Source: SURF-21 sp964592775
GTDB taxonomy: Bacteria > Actinomycetota > Geothermincolia > Geothermincolales > RBG-13-55-18
Reading direction: 5' to 3'
Assembly: GCA_964592775.1 (NCBI GenBank)
Contig: CAZQFX010000003.1
Coordinates: 1-40,912 of the forward strand
DNA: 40,912 nucleotides
The notes beneath the pieces were generated by a model. The model made no database searches and was not told where the DNA came from. It saw only the letters and a list, made by a program, of their open reading frames with translations. Of the stretch, positions 15,409-24,558 are shown piece by piece. Numbering within the stretch: the first letter of the stretch is position 1; every line of letters starts with the position of its first letter. The position numbers and the translations under genes were made by a program.

Positions 15409-16179
15409 CTAAGTCCCTGGGTCTACCAGAACTCCCAGCCTGTCCAGGATATCGCCGACGGCGCGCAGGCTCGGCGCATCTTCGGGCAGCTCCAATATCG
15501 GCCTGCCGGCACGATCGAAATCACTCACGTTCCTGTCCAGCGGGATTGCGCCCACCGTCTCCAGGCCATGCCCTTCCGCTATCTCCAGCAACTCCGCAAT
15601 CCCGTTCTCCACCCGGTTGAGGATAAGCCTTATCCGGAAGGCGCCTTCCACGCCGTAATCCGTCGCTATCCTCTTTAGGTGCGCCGCCGTCCGCAATCCC
15701 TTGATGGTGGGATCGGAGATCACGAGCAGGGTATCGACGCTGCCCAGCACCCGCCGGTTGATCTGCTCTATCCCCGCCTCGCAATCGACCAGCGTCAGTT
15801 CGTACCGCTCGGCCAGCGATTCTATACCGTACTTCAGCAGCTCGTTTATGCCGCAGTAGCACCCCGGGCCCTCGGCCCGCCCTATAGCGAGGAAGGAGTA
15901 GCCCGGCTGTTCGGACAGCGCTTCCTCGATAAGGACGTCCCGCATATGCCGGTCGCCTATCTTCCTCTTCTCCCCAGGGTCCTCGATGAGCCTCTTGCGG
16001 TAATCCCCGACCGTAGCCACGGGACCAGTCCCGAGGGCAAGGGCCAGGCTCGTGGGGGGGTCGGCATCGATGATCAGCGGGCGGCATCCCCGGGAGATCA
16101 GCAGCTTGGCGGCTATCGCCGTGAAGGTGGTCTTGCCGGTGCCCCCCTTTCCCGTGACGGCGACGATCTCACGTGTCAT
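15409..16179 (-). CDS. CooC-like ATPase (MinD/ParA fold)
   Basis: A 256-residue P-loop ATPase. The deviant Walker A is AVTGKGGTGKTTF (residues 7-19); IIDADPPTSLALALG follows and LVDCEAGIEQ is Walker B. GRAEGPGCYCGINELL contains the C-x-C pair that in CooC proteins holds a metal at the dimer interface. CooC inserts nickel into CO dehydrogenase; no CODH gene is present here, so a role in maturing a metal or Fe-S centre of the neighbouring reductase is inferred. The ATG at 16179 has AGGAG nine bases upstream and overlaps the preceding gene by ATGA, implying coupled translation. Confidence 0.85.
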   Translation of the reverse strand: MTREIVAVTGKGGTGKTTFTAIAAKLLISRGCRPLIIDADPPTSLALALGTGPVATVGDYRKRLIEDPGEKRKIGDRHMRDVLIEEALSEQPGYSFLAIGRAEGPGCYCGINELLKYGIESLAERYELTLVDCEAGIEQINRRVLGSVDTLLVISDPTIKGLRTAAHLKRIATDYGVEGAFRIRLILNRVENGIAELLEIAEGHGLETVGAIPLDRNVSDFDRAGRPILELPEDAPSLRAVGDILDRLGVLVDPGT

Positions 16180-16982
16180 GCCGTTGATCTCCTGTCCCGT
16201 GCCCGCATGGCCCTTTCCCTGGCGAATAGGGCGGCGCCGAGCGCCCCGATGATCTGCGGGTCGATGCCCGGCAGCTCCAGCTCCTCCACTCCGAGAATGC
16301 CCTCGAGGTGGGCGACGACCGCGACGTTCTTGGCCACTCCGCCGGTCATGGCCACGTCGCGTTTTATACCCACGCGCTTGGCCAGCTTGCTGATCCGTTC
16401 GGCCATGGCCATACACACGCCGGAGGCGATCCGCTCGGGGGCTTCCCCGTCGTAGAGGAGGCAGAGTACGTCGTACATGGCCAGGACGCTGCAGGTCTTG
16501 GTGATGCCGATGGGGTCCTCCGCGGTCAGGGCCAGGGGCCCCAGCTGCTCCAGTTCCACCCCCAGCGACTTGGCCATCAACTCCAGGAACCTGCCGGTCC
16601 CCGCCGCGCACTTGTCGTTCATGACGAAGTCGACCATGTATCCCAGCTTGTCCACGCTGATGACCTTACAATCCTGCCCGCCGATGTCGATCACCGTCCT
16701 GATGTCGGGATTGGCGTAGTGGGCTCCCCGGCCGTGACAGGAGATCTCCGAGATGCTGCTCTGGGCGAAGGCGATGCGTTCCCGGCCGTAGCCGGTGCTC
16801 ACGCAGCAGTCGACGTCCCCGAAATCCAGGCCGGCCTTGGCGAGCGTCTTCTCCGTTACCTCCCGTGCGGTGTCTTCCGGCCGCGGCCGCACCCGGATTA
16901 TCTCGTACGCGATGATGTCTTCGTCCTCCAGGAGTACCGCTTCGCCGCTCAGGGAGCCCACGTCGCAACCTGCGTAAATCAT
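16176..16982 (-). CDS. BadF/BzdQ-type ATPase subunit of a benzoyl-CoA-reductase-like complex
   Basis: A 268-residue member of the BcrAD/BadFG/HgdC activator family (ASKHA fold). It begins MIYAGCDVGSLSGEAVLL (phosphate-1) and contains VIDIGGQDCKVI (phosphate-2), NDKCAAGTGRFLE (first Fe-S ligand Cys) and TGGVAKN (adenosine site). The second cluster Cys lies in ITKTCSVLAMYD, where the usual sequence is C-T/A-V-F-A/G-E-S-E; the ESE is missing here. The family couples ATP hydrolysis to low-potential electron transfer through a shared [4Fe-4S] cluster. The ATG at 16982 has GGAGTGGAG upstream. Two different activator genes side by side argue for a BzdP/BzdQ heterodimer rather than a homodimeric dehydratase activator. 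Confidence 0.85.
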   Translation of the reverse strand: MIYAGCDVGSLSGEAVLLEDEDIIAYEIIRVRPRPEDTAREVTEKTLAKAGLDFGDVDCCVSTGYGRERIAFAQSSISEISCHGRGAHYANPDIRTVIDIGGQDCKVISVDKLGYMVDFVMNDKCAAGTGRFLELMAKSLGVELEQLGPLALTAEDPIGITKTCSVLAMYDVLCLLYDGEAPERIASGVCMAMAERISKLAKRVGIKRDVAMTGGVAKNVAVVAHLEGILGVEELELPGIDPQIIGALGAALFARERAMRARDRRSTA

Positions 16983-16995
16983 GTCTCCACTCCCT

Positions 16996-17787
16996 CTATT
17001 CCCCGGCCTTTTCCCTTGCAAGCAAGGCCGCGCCCACCGCGGTGAGTATCTGCGGATCGAACTTGACCTCCTCCGCCTTCGCGCCGACGTTCTCCTCCAG
17101 CGCCCTGACCACGCTGGTGTTCTTCGCCACCCCGCCCGTCACCAGCAGTTCGGGTTCGAATCCCACCCGGTTCAGCATGGTCGTCGCGCCGGAGGCTATG
17201 GCGTAGGCGATACCGGAAGCTATGCTCGAGACGGGCTCCCCCTCGTTGAGGTGGGATACTATCTCGCTCTCTCCGAACACCGCGCATTGCGCGCTGATGC
17301 GGGCTCTCTCCGGGGCCGCCTGGGCCATGGGGCACAGCTCCTCCACGCCGAGCTCCAGTGCCTGCGCCGCCAGTTCCAGGAAGAACCCGGTGCCCGCGGC
17401 GCAGCGGTCGTTGGTGCGGTACTCGAGGACCCGGCCGTTCTCGTTCAAGACCACCACCGTGGTGCTCAACCCTCCCAGGTCGATGACCGTGCGCACCCGG
17501 GGATGGGCCCAGTTGACGCCCCGCGCCAGGGCGCTGATCGCGCTGGTGGAGAGGTGGGGGAAGGGCATGTAACGCTCCCCCCACCCCGTTCCTCCACAGC
17601 TTCCTATGTCCGCGAGCGAGAGCTTCGCCATCTCCAGCGCCCTGCCCGTGGATTGCTCGATGGCCCGGACCAGCCGCCCCTCGTTCCGGGTGATCTCGAA
17701 CCCGATCACGGTGCCGTCCATGAGGACGACGGTCTTGGTGGCCATTGCTCCCGCATCGCATCCCAGGCATGCCTCCATGTTCTTCAT
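16996..17787 (-). CDS. BadG/BzdP-type ATPase subunit
   Basis: A 263-residue paralogue of the next gene in the operon. Motifs: CLGCDAGAMATKTVVLMDG at the N terminus, VIDLGGLSTTVV, NDRCAAGTGFFLELAA (cluster Cys), AQCAVFGESEIVSHLNEG (second cluster Cys with the standard GESE context), and LLVTGGVAKNTSVV. It should pair with the 268-residue subunit around one [4Fe-4S] cluster and drive electrons into the catalytic subunits using ATP. GGAGG lies about ten bases before the ATG at 17787. It is 45 bp after the BzdO-like gene. Of the two paralogues, this one keeps the more canonical second-Cys region. Confidence 0.85.
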   Translation of the reverse strand: MKNMEACLGCDAGAMATKTVVLMDGTVIGFEITRNEGRLVRAIEQSTGRALEMAKLSLADIGSCGGTGWGERYMPFPHLSTSAISALARGVNWAHPRVRTVIDLGGLSTTVVVLNENGRVLEYRTNDRCAAGTGFFLELAAQALELGVEELCPMAQAAPERARISAQCAVFGESEIVSHLNEGEPVSSIASGIAYAIASGATTMLNRVGFEPELLVTGGVAKNTSVVRALEENVGAKAEEVKFDPQILTAVGAALLAREKAGE

Positions 17788-17832
17788 ATTTTCGCGATCC
17801 TCCCCGCGTGTGACTCCGGCACCGCCCCCGGC

Positions 17833-19236
17833 TCAATCAAAGGTCGTGGTCACGAACTCGCCCACGATGCGCTTCAGCTCGGCCGGCGGGGTGAAGCGCT
17901 TGTCGAACATGTCCATCTCGAACCTTAGGCAGGGGATACCCGTCTTCTCCTTGATCTTGTCGCTCATCAGTTTGTTGAGCGCCCAGAAATGCTTGCACGC
18001 CATGTGTCCCCCGAGGATGAGGGCATCGGCCTTGTGGGTCTTGACGATGGTCTCGAAGTCATTGATCCAGGTGTCGGAGAAGCCCATGGTCTGCCTGCCC
18101 ATGGGCATGTTCATCACCCGCCACGCCAGGCCCTCGATCATGGTGTCGACGCTGGTGGTGTCGATCAATCCCACGTCCGGGTCGAAATAGGTCAGGGTGT
18201 CCACCATGTACGTGACCCCGTGCTCCTCCTCCAGCCAGTCGAAGAAGGGCAGGTCGTAACACTCCCAGGTGTATCCCCAGGCGAACCGCTTCTCCTTCTT
18301 GCCCTCGGGGATCACGCCCTCGCCCTTGTCCGCCGTGGCCTTCACCGCCTCGTAGACATCCTTGAAATAAGCCGCCGAAAACGGCGTGCCGATGCAGGTG
18401 AGGAAGATGGTGTCGGCGGGACGGTGCCAGCCGGTATCCGGGCACGGTATGTTCCTCTTCAGCTCCTGGGTCTTGATGAAATAATCCACCGTATCGTTCC
18501 CGTAGCCGACGTACTCCCTCAGCTTGTCCTCGTCCAGGGTGTTGCCGGTCAGCTTCTCCAGGGTCTCGATCATCCTCTTGATGTCGTCGACGAGGTACTT
18601 GAGGCTGCGCTCGTCGCGGTAATAGGGCGACTCGATGGGGATGAGCGGGATGCCCAGCTTCCTGGCCGTCCACTCGTACATCTTGTTGCTGGGATCGCAG
18701 GGCGTGGTCGGCTTGATGAGGACGGCCGGATCGGGGATCACCCCCATGAGCAGAAAACCGGCGGTGCCCTTCTGGGTCGAGCAGAGGTGGTCGGGATAGC
18801 CCTCGGCCTCGATGCGGTCGATGCCCTCCTCGCAGCCGTTGACGTAGAGGGCCGCGGTCAATCCGCATATCTGCTCGTAGCAGACGGGCATGATGCCCAT
18901 GGCCATGCACAGCTCCACGCTGATGGCGAAGTAGTTGTAGGCGAGCTGCTTCCCCGAATCCAGCTCAGCGAGGATGAACTCGGCGTAGTCTTTCATGTTT
19001 TTGCAGAAGGCCGCGGCGGTGGGCCGGTTCTTCTCCTTGATGATGGTGTCCACGAGAGCCGGCTGGATCATGTCGAAGTTCGCGAGCATCCCCTCGGGGA
19101 GGATGTCGTAGATGACCTCCCGGCCGCCCCAGTCCTCCAGGTCGTAAAGCCCCTCCTGGTCCAGGACGAACAAGGCCAGCTCCATGGACGTCTTCCAGTT
19201 CTCGAAAATGGTACGGTCCTTATTGTTGTTATCCAT
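17833..19236 (-). CDS. BzdO/BcrB-type subunit (2-hydroxyacyl-CoA dehydratase family)
   Basis: A 467-residue catalytic-type subunit of the HgdB/BcrBC family, which carries [4Fe-4S] clusters and binds acyl-CoA for radical or ring-reduction chemistry. Family features include MGIMPVCYEQICGL, GYPDHLCSTQKGTAGFLL, KPTTPCDPSNKMYEW, and near the end ADALILGGHMACKHFWALNK with GIPCLRFEMDMFDKR. The length fits the ~50-kDa BzdO better than the ~43-kDa partner. I chose ATG 19236 because AGGAGGTGA lies directly upstream; that ribosome site contains the stop codon of the preceding gene, so translation should be coupled. Benzoyl-CoA reductase versus another 2-hydroxyacyl-CoA dehydratase cannot be settled from this subunit alone. 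Confidence 0.85.
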   Translation of the reverse strand: MDNNNKDRTIFENWKTSMELALFVLDQEGLYDLEDWGGREVIYDILPEGMLANFDMIQPALVDTIIKEKNRPTAAAFCKNMKDYAEFILAELDSGKQLAYNYFAISVELCMAMGIMPVCYEQICGLTAALYVNGCEEGIDRIEAEGYPDHLCSTQKGTAGFLLMGVIPDPAVLIKPTTPCDPSNKMYEWTARKLGIPLIPIESPYYRDERSLKYLVDDIKRMIETLEKLTGNTLDEDKLREYVGYGNDTVDYFIKTQELKRNIPCPDTGWHRPADTIFLTCIGTPFSAAYFKDVYEAVKATADKGEGVIPEGKKEKRFAWGYTWECYDLPFFDWLEEEHGVTYMVDTLTYFDPDVGLIDTTSVDTMIEGLAWRVMNMPMGRQTMGFSDTWINDFETIVKTHKADALILGGHMACKHFWALNKLMSDKIKEKTGIPCLRFEMDMFDKRFTPPAELKRIVGEFVTTTFD

Positions 19237-19241
19237 CACGC

Positions 19242-20366
19242 TCACCTCCTCGCTATCCTCTCCATAAAGGCTTCTATCCTGGTCCTGAACCTGCCGATGT
19301 CGGAGAGCATGTATTCACGCTCCAGGGTCAGTACAGGTATGCCCATCGCCTCCAGGTCCTCCGTGAGCATCACGTTGTCCGTGCCGTGGCTGTCGCAGAA
19401 GACGATCTTCTGGAGGATGATCCCGTCCACGTCCGCCCCCCTGGCCATCTCCTCGTGGAACTTCAGCCGGTTGTCGTATTCTCCGATCATGCGGGGGCAG
19501 GGATTATGGTAGTAATACCGCTTGGCCAGCGCCTGGATGGGATCCCCGTTCTCCTCGACCGGGTTGAGGAAATGCCGCGAGCCGTGGCAGAGGGAGTCGG
19601 TGACCACCACCCCGCCGAGGTCCTCGATTATCTCCAGCAGGTGCGGGTCGTCCATGGCCGAGCCGCCCACCATGAGCCGGGCGTTGTAATCGACGTGCCC
19701 GCCCCGGCTCTCGATCTCCTCCAGGGCCTCCGCCAGCAGCTCGTTGTACCTGTCCCGCGGCATCTGGAAGACGGAGAGGATGATCCGCATGGCGTCCGCC
19801 CCGCTCAGGGGCACGTCCTCGGCCTTCCTCATCTCGTAGAGCTTCCCGATCAGGCGCCTGCTCTCGTTGTAGACCTTGATCGCGTCGCCCACGCTCTGGT
19901 CGGAGATCCTCTTGCCGAAGTTCGTGCGCAGATGCTCCCGAAAGTTGATGATCTCCTCCTGGTACCACTTGAAGCCCCCATCGTAGATGGAGTGAGGTAT
20001 GGTTATCATGTACAGGTATTCCGTGCCGATACGTTTGTCCCAGATCTCGTACAGGCGGCGTATCTGCTCGCATCCGTTCAGGAAACAGAACCCGTCCAGG
20101 AAATCGTATTCGCCGGACAGGCCGGCCTGCAGGATGCAACGCGCGTAGGTGCAGTTGAACCTGTGCATGTACACGTCGGCCAGGTCCGTCTCCGTGCAGC
20201 CCCGGCACTCCACCCGGTACGGCATCAGGCCGCTCGCGTAGATCAGTTCCTCCGGGACGTATCCGCATGCCGAGCCGACGATGCGGCCTCCCCCTTCCTT
20301 CCACTCCTTGACGTAGGGATTGTCCCTGCGGTCAGGAAGCGCCAACAGCTCTTGCAGCGCACTCAT
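19242..20366 (-). CDS. BzdN/BcrC-type subunit (2-hydroxyacyl-CoA dehydratase family)
   Basis: A 374-residue partner subunit. Cys residues sit at the family positions: GSACGYVPEELIYASGLMPY near residue 32, VECRGCTETDL, NCTYARCILQAGL, FLNGCEQIRRLYE, then VVTDSLCHGSRHF and KIVFCDSHGTDN. The first segment is the standard opening of BcrC/BzdN and HgdB-type proteins. GGTGGAGGTG precedes the ATG at 20366. Gene order here (N-like, O-like, P-like, Q-like, with lengths 374, 467, 263, 268) matches the bzdNOPQ arrangement as I remember it from Azoarcus, which is the main reason for favouring a benzoyl-CoA-reductase-like enzyme. The substrate remains unproven. Confidence 0.85.
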   Translation of the reverse strand: MSALQELLALPDRRDNPYVKEWKEGGGRIVGSACGYVPEELIYASGLMPYRVECRGCTETDLADVYMHRFNCTYARCILQAGLSGEYDFLDGFCFLNGCEQIRRLYEIWDKRIGTEYLYMITIPHSIYDGGFKWYQEEIINFREHLRTNFGKRISDQSVGDAIKVYNESRRLIGKLYEMRKAEDVPLSGADAMRIILSVFQMPRDRYNELLAEALEEIESRGGHVDYNARLMVGGSAMDDPHLLEIIEDLGGVVVTDSLCHGSRHFLNPVEENGDPIQALAKRYYYHNPCPRMIGEYDNRLKFHEEMARGADVDGIILQKIVFCDSHGTDNVMLTEDLEAMGIPVLTLEREYMLSDIGRFRTRIEAFMERIARR

Positions 20367-20440
20367 ATAACACCTCCACCATCAGGTATGGACAGCGACC
20401 GCGTCGCTCTCGCGCTGTACCTTCGCCCGGCCCGACCACT

Positions 20441-22114
20441 TCATGCCTTCGCCTCGCCCACCTCCTCGTCCCTCAGGACCTTCTTGAAGACCTTCTCCGT
20501 CACCGTCATGGGAAGGGTGTCTCTGAACTCCACCGCCTTCGGCACCGCATAGACGGCGAGTTTCTCCCGGCAGTATGCGATGATCTCGTCCTCCCCCACC
20601 TTGCCCTTGTATTCGTCGCGGAGGACCACGAAGGCCTTGACCCTCTCGCTGCCCTCCCGTTCCGGGTCGGGGACCCCGATGGCCGCGGCCACCAGCACCG
20701 CCGGGTGCTCGAAGAGCACGTCGTCGACCACGGTGGAATAGACCTTGTTGCCTGAGACGTTGATCATGTCCTTGGTGCGGTCCACCAGGAAGAAATAACC
20801 ATCCTCGTCCATGCGGCAGAGGTCCCCCGTCGCCAGCCAGCCGTCCTGAAGGCCCTCCCCCGCCGTCGGCCAGTAGCCCTTCATCACCTGCGGGCCGCGC
20901 ACGTAGAGCTCCCCCACCTCACCCAGGGGAACATCCTCCCCCGTGAGGGGGTCCACCACCTTCGACTCGGTGTCCACGACCGGCAGCCCGATGGAGCCGG
21001 TCTTCTCGAAGGGTGTGAACCCGGTTATCTTGGCGAAGCTGGAGAGGTTGAAGTGGGTGAGGGGGCTGGTCTCGGTCAGCCCGTAGGCCTCGGTGATGGG
21101 CATCCCGGTCCCCTTGCGGAAGCGCTTGCCCACCTCGGGCGGGAGGGGGGCCGCGCCGGACGTGAAGGTGGTGTTGGTCCGCGTCATCTTCTCCTGGGCG
21201 AGACGCATGTACTGGGTCGGCACCAGCGTCGCCAGGAAGGGCCGGCTCTTCAGCGCCTGCAATATCGCCGCGTTGTCCCTGGGGTCCGGGATGAGGATCA
21301 TCTGCAGGCCCCAGTTCACGGCGGAGCGCATGGCGAGATGGCCGTAGGCGTGGAAGATGGGTATGGCGATGAGCATGGATGCCTTGCCCCTGATGCCCTG
21401 CTCCAGGGGACCCAGGACCCAGGGCAGCAACTGCAGGGTGTTGGCCACCATGTTCGCGTGCGTGAGCATCACTCCCTTGGGCCGGCCGGTCGCTCCCCCC
21501 GTGAAGACGAGGAGGGCCAGGTCCTCTTCGGGATCGATCTCGACCCGCGGCGGCCCGGGCTCGTGGGCGGCCAGGAGATCCCCGAAGCGGGATGTCCCCT
21601 CCACGCCGGCCACGTCCCGGGGCTCGGACGAGTAGTCCCGGAGGTCGGTGAGGATGACCGTCTCCAGGCTGGTCTCCGGCATCACGCTGTTCACCAGCTC
21701 CCAGGAGCGGTCCAGGCAGATGATGGCCTTGGCGCCGGATTCGCCCAGCTCCCACGCGAGGTCGTGGCTGCGGTGCAGGACGCTGCACGGCACGTGGGCG
21801 GCCCCCGTCTTCTGGATGGCGTACTCGCTGATGACGAACTGGGGGCAGGTGGGCAGGATGGTCGCGACCTTGTCCCCCTTGGCTATCCCCAGGTCCGTGA
21901 GCGCCGCGGCCAGCCGGTCCACGTCCTCGTGCAGTTCCTGATAGGTCATGCGGCGACCCAGGTAGAGGCAGGCGGGCCGGTTGGGGTAGGCGGCGGCGGT
22001 GTCGTCGAGCAGGCTGAAGGCCGGCACCTGCGGATAAGGCTCGAATGTCTGAGCCAGGGCGAAATTGGCCAGCTTGTAGCCGCTCGTCCAGGGCTTGCTG
22101 TCGTAGGCTCCCAT
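20441..22114 (-). CDS. AMP-forming acyl-CoA ligase
   Basis: A 557-residue ANL-superfamily adenylating enzyme that makes acyl- or aryl-CoA from acid, ATP and CoA. Core motifs: LLVFTGGATGRPKGVMLTH (P-loop; FTGGATG replaces the usual YTSGTTG), IPIFHAYGH, TEAYGLTETSP (A5), GWLATGDLCRMDEDGYFF (A7/A8) and LPMTVTEKVFKKVLR, whose Lys in TEK takes the place of the catalytic A10 lysine. Substrate class cannot be read from the sequence; in context it could activate the acid formed by the upstream oxidoreductase before ring reduction. Its ATG shares one base with the stop of that gene (TGATG), a coupled pair. Confidence 0.88.
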   Translation of the reverse strand: MGAYDSKPWTSGYKLANFALAQTFEPYPQVPAFSLLDDTAAAYPNRPACLYLGRRMTYQELHEDVDRLAAALTDLGIAKGDKVATILPTCPQFVISEYAIQKTGAAHVPCSVLHRSHDLAWELGESGAKAIICLDRSWELVNSVMPETSLETVILTDLRDYSSEPRDVAGVEGTSRFGDLLAAHEPGPPRVEIDPEEDLALLVFTGGATGRPKGVMLTHANMVANTLQLLPWVLGPLEQGIRGKASMLIAIPIFHAYGHLAMRSAVNWGLQMILIPDPRDNAAILQALKSRPFLATLVPTQYMRLAQEKMTRTNTTFTSGAAPLPPEVGKRFRKGTGMPITEAYGLTETSPLTHFNLSSFAKITGFTPFEKTGSIGLPVVDTESKVVDPLTGEDVPLGEVGELYVRGPQVMKGYWPTAGEGLQDGWLATGDLCRMDEDGYFFLVDRTKDMINVSGNKVYSTVVDDVLFEHPAVLVAAAIGVPDPEREGSERVKAFVVLRDEYKGKVGEDEIIAYCREKLAVYAVPKAVEFRDTLPMTVTEKVFKKVLRDEEVGEAKA

Positions 22115-23979
22115 CAGGTCGCTCCTATCTGCTCCACCAGGTAGCCCAGGCCCAATTCCTCCAGCTTCGCCGCCGTCGGTTTGCCGGTGGCCTTATCCCA
22201 TCCCCGGAACTCGTAATAGGCATCGAGCAGCGGTTCCAGGTGGACGACCAGGCCCTCGGCCGGCCCTTCCGGCAGAGGTTCCTCCAGCAGGCGCCGGGGC
22301 AAGGTGTCGTCGGCGCGCGAGGCACCCTCCCGCACGTTGAAAGCCCGCGCCAGGTTGTAGATCCGCTCGCCGGCCTTCCTGAACTCCTCCACGTCGATAT
22401 CCCACCCAGTCGCGGAGGCGATTATCGGGACCACCTCCTCGGCCATGAGCGCCATACCCATGAACTTGCAGGCGCCAAAGGCGTCAAAGGTGGTGAGGGC
22501 GTTCTCCAGGTCCACCACGACCTTGGCCTCCGCGGGATTCTCCACCGTAACGTCCTCTATGGTGCTCTCCTCCACGATCAGGAAGGGTATATCCAGGAAC
22601 GTAGGGCCCTGCACGTAGGCGGTAATATGGTCGCCGCCCCTGTTCGCCGTGGCGAACCCGAGCCCGGTGATCTTGGTGGCCCTGCAGTCGTAACAGGCGA
22701 GTTCCAGGCCTTTCACGTGCATGGCGAAGGCCTCGCTTCCCTGGCCCAGTTCCTCCGAGGCCCGCCTGGTGCCCTCGGCCAGCAGGTTCCCTAAGCCCTC
22801 TCGCCGCGCTATCTTGTGCACCATGCCCACCATGGCCTCGGCATCGCCGAAATTGAGGACCTCGCCATGCGCCTGTTCGGCGGTGAGGATCTCCTTTTCG
22901 AAGCATTCCATGGCGAAGGCTATGGTGCTCCCGGCGGAGACGGTATCCAGGCCGTAGTCGTTGCAGAGTATGGCGGCGTGCGTGATGGCCTCCAGGTCCC
23001 TTACATCGCACATGGGGCCGAAGACGCCTACGCTCTCGTATTCCGGCCCCTCTCCCTTCGCTGCATAAGGACCGGACTTGATGTGCGTTTCCCGCCCGCA
23101 GGCGATGGGACAGGCGAAGCAGGCTTTCCTGCCGGTGAGGATGCTCTCGTTGATGGCGGGGCCGTTGATATCGTCGGTATAAGAGCAGACGCCCGTCTGC
23201 CAGTTCCTGGTCGGCAGGCCCCCCTTCACGTTGACCATGTCTATGACCATGACCGTGCCGTAGACCTCCAGGGTCATCTTGAGCAGGCTCTCGTTGATCA
23301 GATAGGACGCGGTGCTGGCGGCCTCCTTGAAGGCCTTCTTGTCGGCCAGCTCGGCCTTCTGGGAGCCGGCGACGGCGATGGCCTTGAGGTTCTTCGACCC
23401 CATCACCGCGCCCAGTCCGCACCTTCCCAGGGCCCGGTGTTCGTCGTTCATGATGGCCGCGTACTTGACCAGGTTCTCGCCGGCGATGCCGATGCAGGAT
23501 ACGTTGAACTTCTTCCCGAGGTCCTGCTTGAGGGCGGCCGTGGTCTCGAACACGTTCTTGCCCCACAGGCCGGCCGCGTCCTGGAGCCTCGCCTTGCCGT
23601 CGTCGATGACCAGGACGACCGGGGTGCCGGCCCTGCCCTCGATGATGATGCCGTCGTAGCCGCTCCGCTTGAGGTCGCAGCCCCACCTTCCGCCCGAGTT
23701 GGCCTCCCCCCACAACCCGGTAAGGGGCGACTTGGCCACCGCCGCGAACCTGCCGGCGCTGGGAGACGCCGTCCCGGTCAGGGGTCCGGTCATGTAGATG
23801 AGCTTGTTGTCCGGGCCGAGGGGATCCACCCCCGGAGCCAGTTCATCGATGAGGTATTTCGTGGCCAGGCCGCTTCCGCCCAGGTACAGGCGCGCATCCT
23901 CCTCGGGGATCGCTTCCTCGGACATCGTCCCGCTGGACAGGTCGACCCGCAGCACCTTCCCGATGAATCCATACATCAT
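22114..23979 (-). CDS. Aldehyde:ferredoxin oxidoreductase family (tungsten-pterin)
   Basis: About 621 residues, the normal size for the family. It opens YGFIGKVLRVDLSSG; GPLTGTASPSAGRFAAVAKS and GRWGCDLKRSGYDGIIIEG lie in the pterin-binding N-terminal domain. Cluster ligands are complete: C-x2-C-x3-C in ACFACPIACGRE and a distal Cys in FDAFGACKFMG. Known members oxidise aldehydes to acids with ferredoxin as acceptor, or run in reverse; BamB of the class II benzoyl-CoA reductase also belongs here. Reduced ferredoxin could feed the ATP-dependent reductase encoded downstream, which is inference. GGGAG lies five bases before ATG 23979; an ATG at 23976 is an equal alternative. A 123-bp gap to the SCP2 gene shows no promoter I trust. 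Confidence 0.88.
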   Translation of the reverse strand: MMYGFIGKVLRVDLSSGTMSEEAIPEEDARLYLGGSGLATKYLIDELAPGVDPLGPDNKLIYMTGPLTGTASPSAGRFAAVAKSPLTGLWGEANSGGRWGCDLKRSGYDGIIIEGRAGTPVVLVIDDGKARLQDAAGLWGKNVFETTAALKQDLGKKFNVSCIGIAGENLVKYAAIMNDEHRALGRCGLGAVMGSKNLKAIAVAGSQKAELADKKAFKEAASTASYLINESLLKMTLEVYGTVMVIDMVNVKGGLPTRNWQTGVCSYTDDINGPAINESILTGRKACFACPIACGRETHIKSGPYAAKGEGPEYESVGVFGPMCDVRDLEAITHAAILCNDYGLDTVSAGSTIAFAMECFEKEILTAEQAHGEVLNFGDAEAMVGMVHKIARREGLGNLLAEGTRRASEELGQGSEAFAMHVKGLELACYDCRATKITGLGFATANRGGDHITAYVQGPTFLDIPFLIVEESTIEDVTVENPAEAKVVVDLENALTTFDAFGACKFMGMALMAEEVVPIIASATGWDIDVEEFRKAGERIYNLARAFNVREGASRADDTLPRRLLEEPLPEGPAEGLVVHLEPLLDAYYEFRGWDKATGKPTAAKLEELGLGYLVEQIGAT

Positions 23980-24102
23980 TATCACTCCCTCTGATCACTC
24001 CCTCGCCGAGTTCTCTTGGTTTCGTCCAGACCGGAGCGCTCGATGCGGATGGCTTTGCCTATGCCGCTCCGATCAAGGCGTATCGCCTGTGGCTGCTGTT
24101 GA

Positions 24103-24534
24103 TCACTCGCCCAGGTAGCTGGCCTCGAAGCTGCTGATGGAGTCCGCCACCGCCCGGATGAACTTGGCGTTGCGCATGATCTTGCTCATGTCGCCTTTTA
24201 CTTTGAAGATGCCCTTGACCACGCCTTCGATGAAGTCCTTTTCGCCCTTCACCACGAACTTGAACTCGCCGTACTCTCCGGTGCAGAGGAAGCCGTAATC
24301 AACCTCCGAGGAGTCCTTGAGTATGCGCGAATCCTTGCACTTCCCGGTGCCGGATTCGGGATCCAGGTACACATAGACCGTCTCCTCCAGCCCCGACCCC
24401 GGCGTGAGCTCGAAAACCCAGCTCCCGTTCCAGCCTACCCCCCAGCTCTTGCCGGTCTCCGCGACCCGTTCGCTGTTGTCGATGGCCTCCTTCCAGGCAT
24501 CACACCACTCCTGGGATGGATAAAGAACCGCCAT
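24103..24534 (-). CDS. SCP2-like lipid/acyl-binding protein
   Basis: A 143-residue protein whose C-terminal half fits the SCP2 sterol-carrier fold: EFKFVVKGEKDFIEGVVKGI, then GIFKVKGDMSKIMRNAKFIRAV. These small proteins bind hydrophobic acyl or CoA-linked ligands without catalysis. The N-terminal half (SQEWCDAWKEAIDNSE, then WVFELTPGSGLEETVYVYLD) matches stand-alone bacterial versions. AAGGAGGG precedes the ATG at 24534. It sits 24 bp after the acyl-CoA dehydrogenase, so a substrate-handling role in the pathway is plausible. A second SCP2-type gene lies at 29811-30230 beyond the regulator. Confidence 0.7.
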   Translation of the reverse strand: MAVLYPSQEWCDAWKEAIDNSERVAETGKSWGVGWNGSWVFELTPGSGLEETVYVYLDPESGTGKCKDSRILKDSSEVDYGFLCTGEYGEFKFVVKGEKDFIEGVVKGIFKVKGDMSKIMRNAKFIRAVADSISSFEASYLGE

Positions 24535-24558
24535 TTCAATTCCCTCCTTCAGCTCTTC

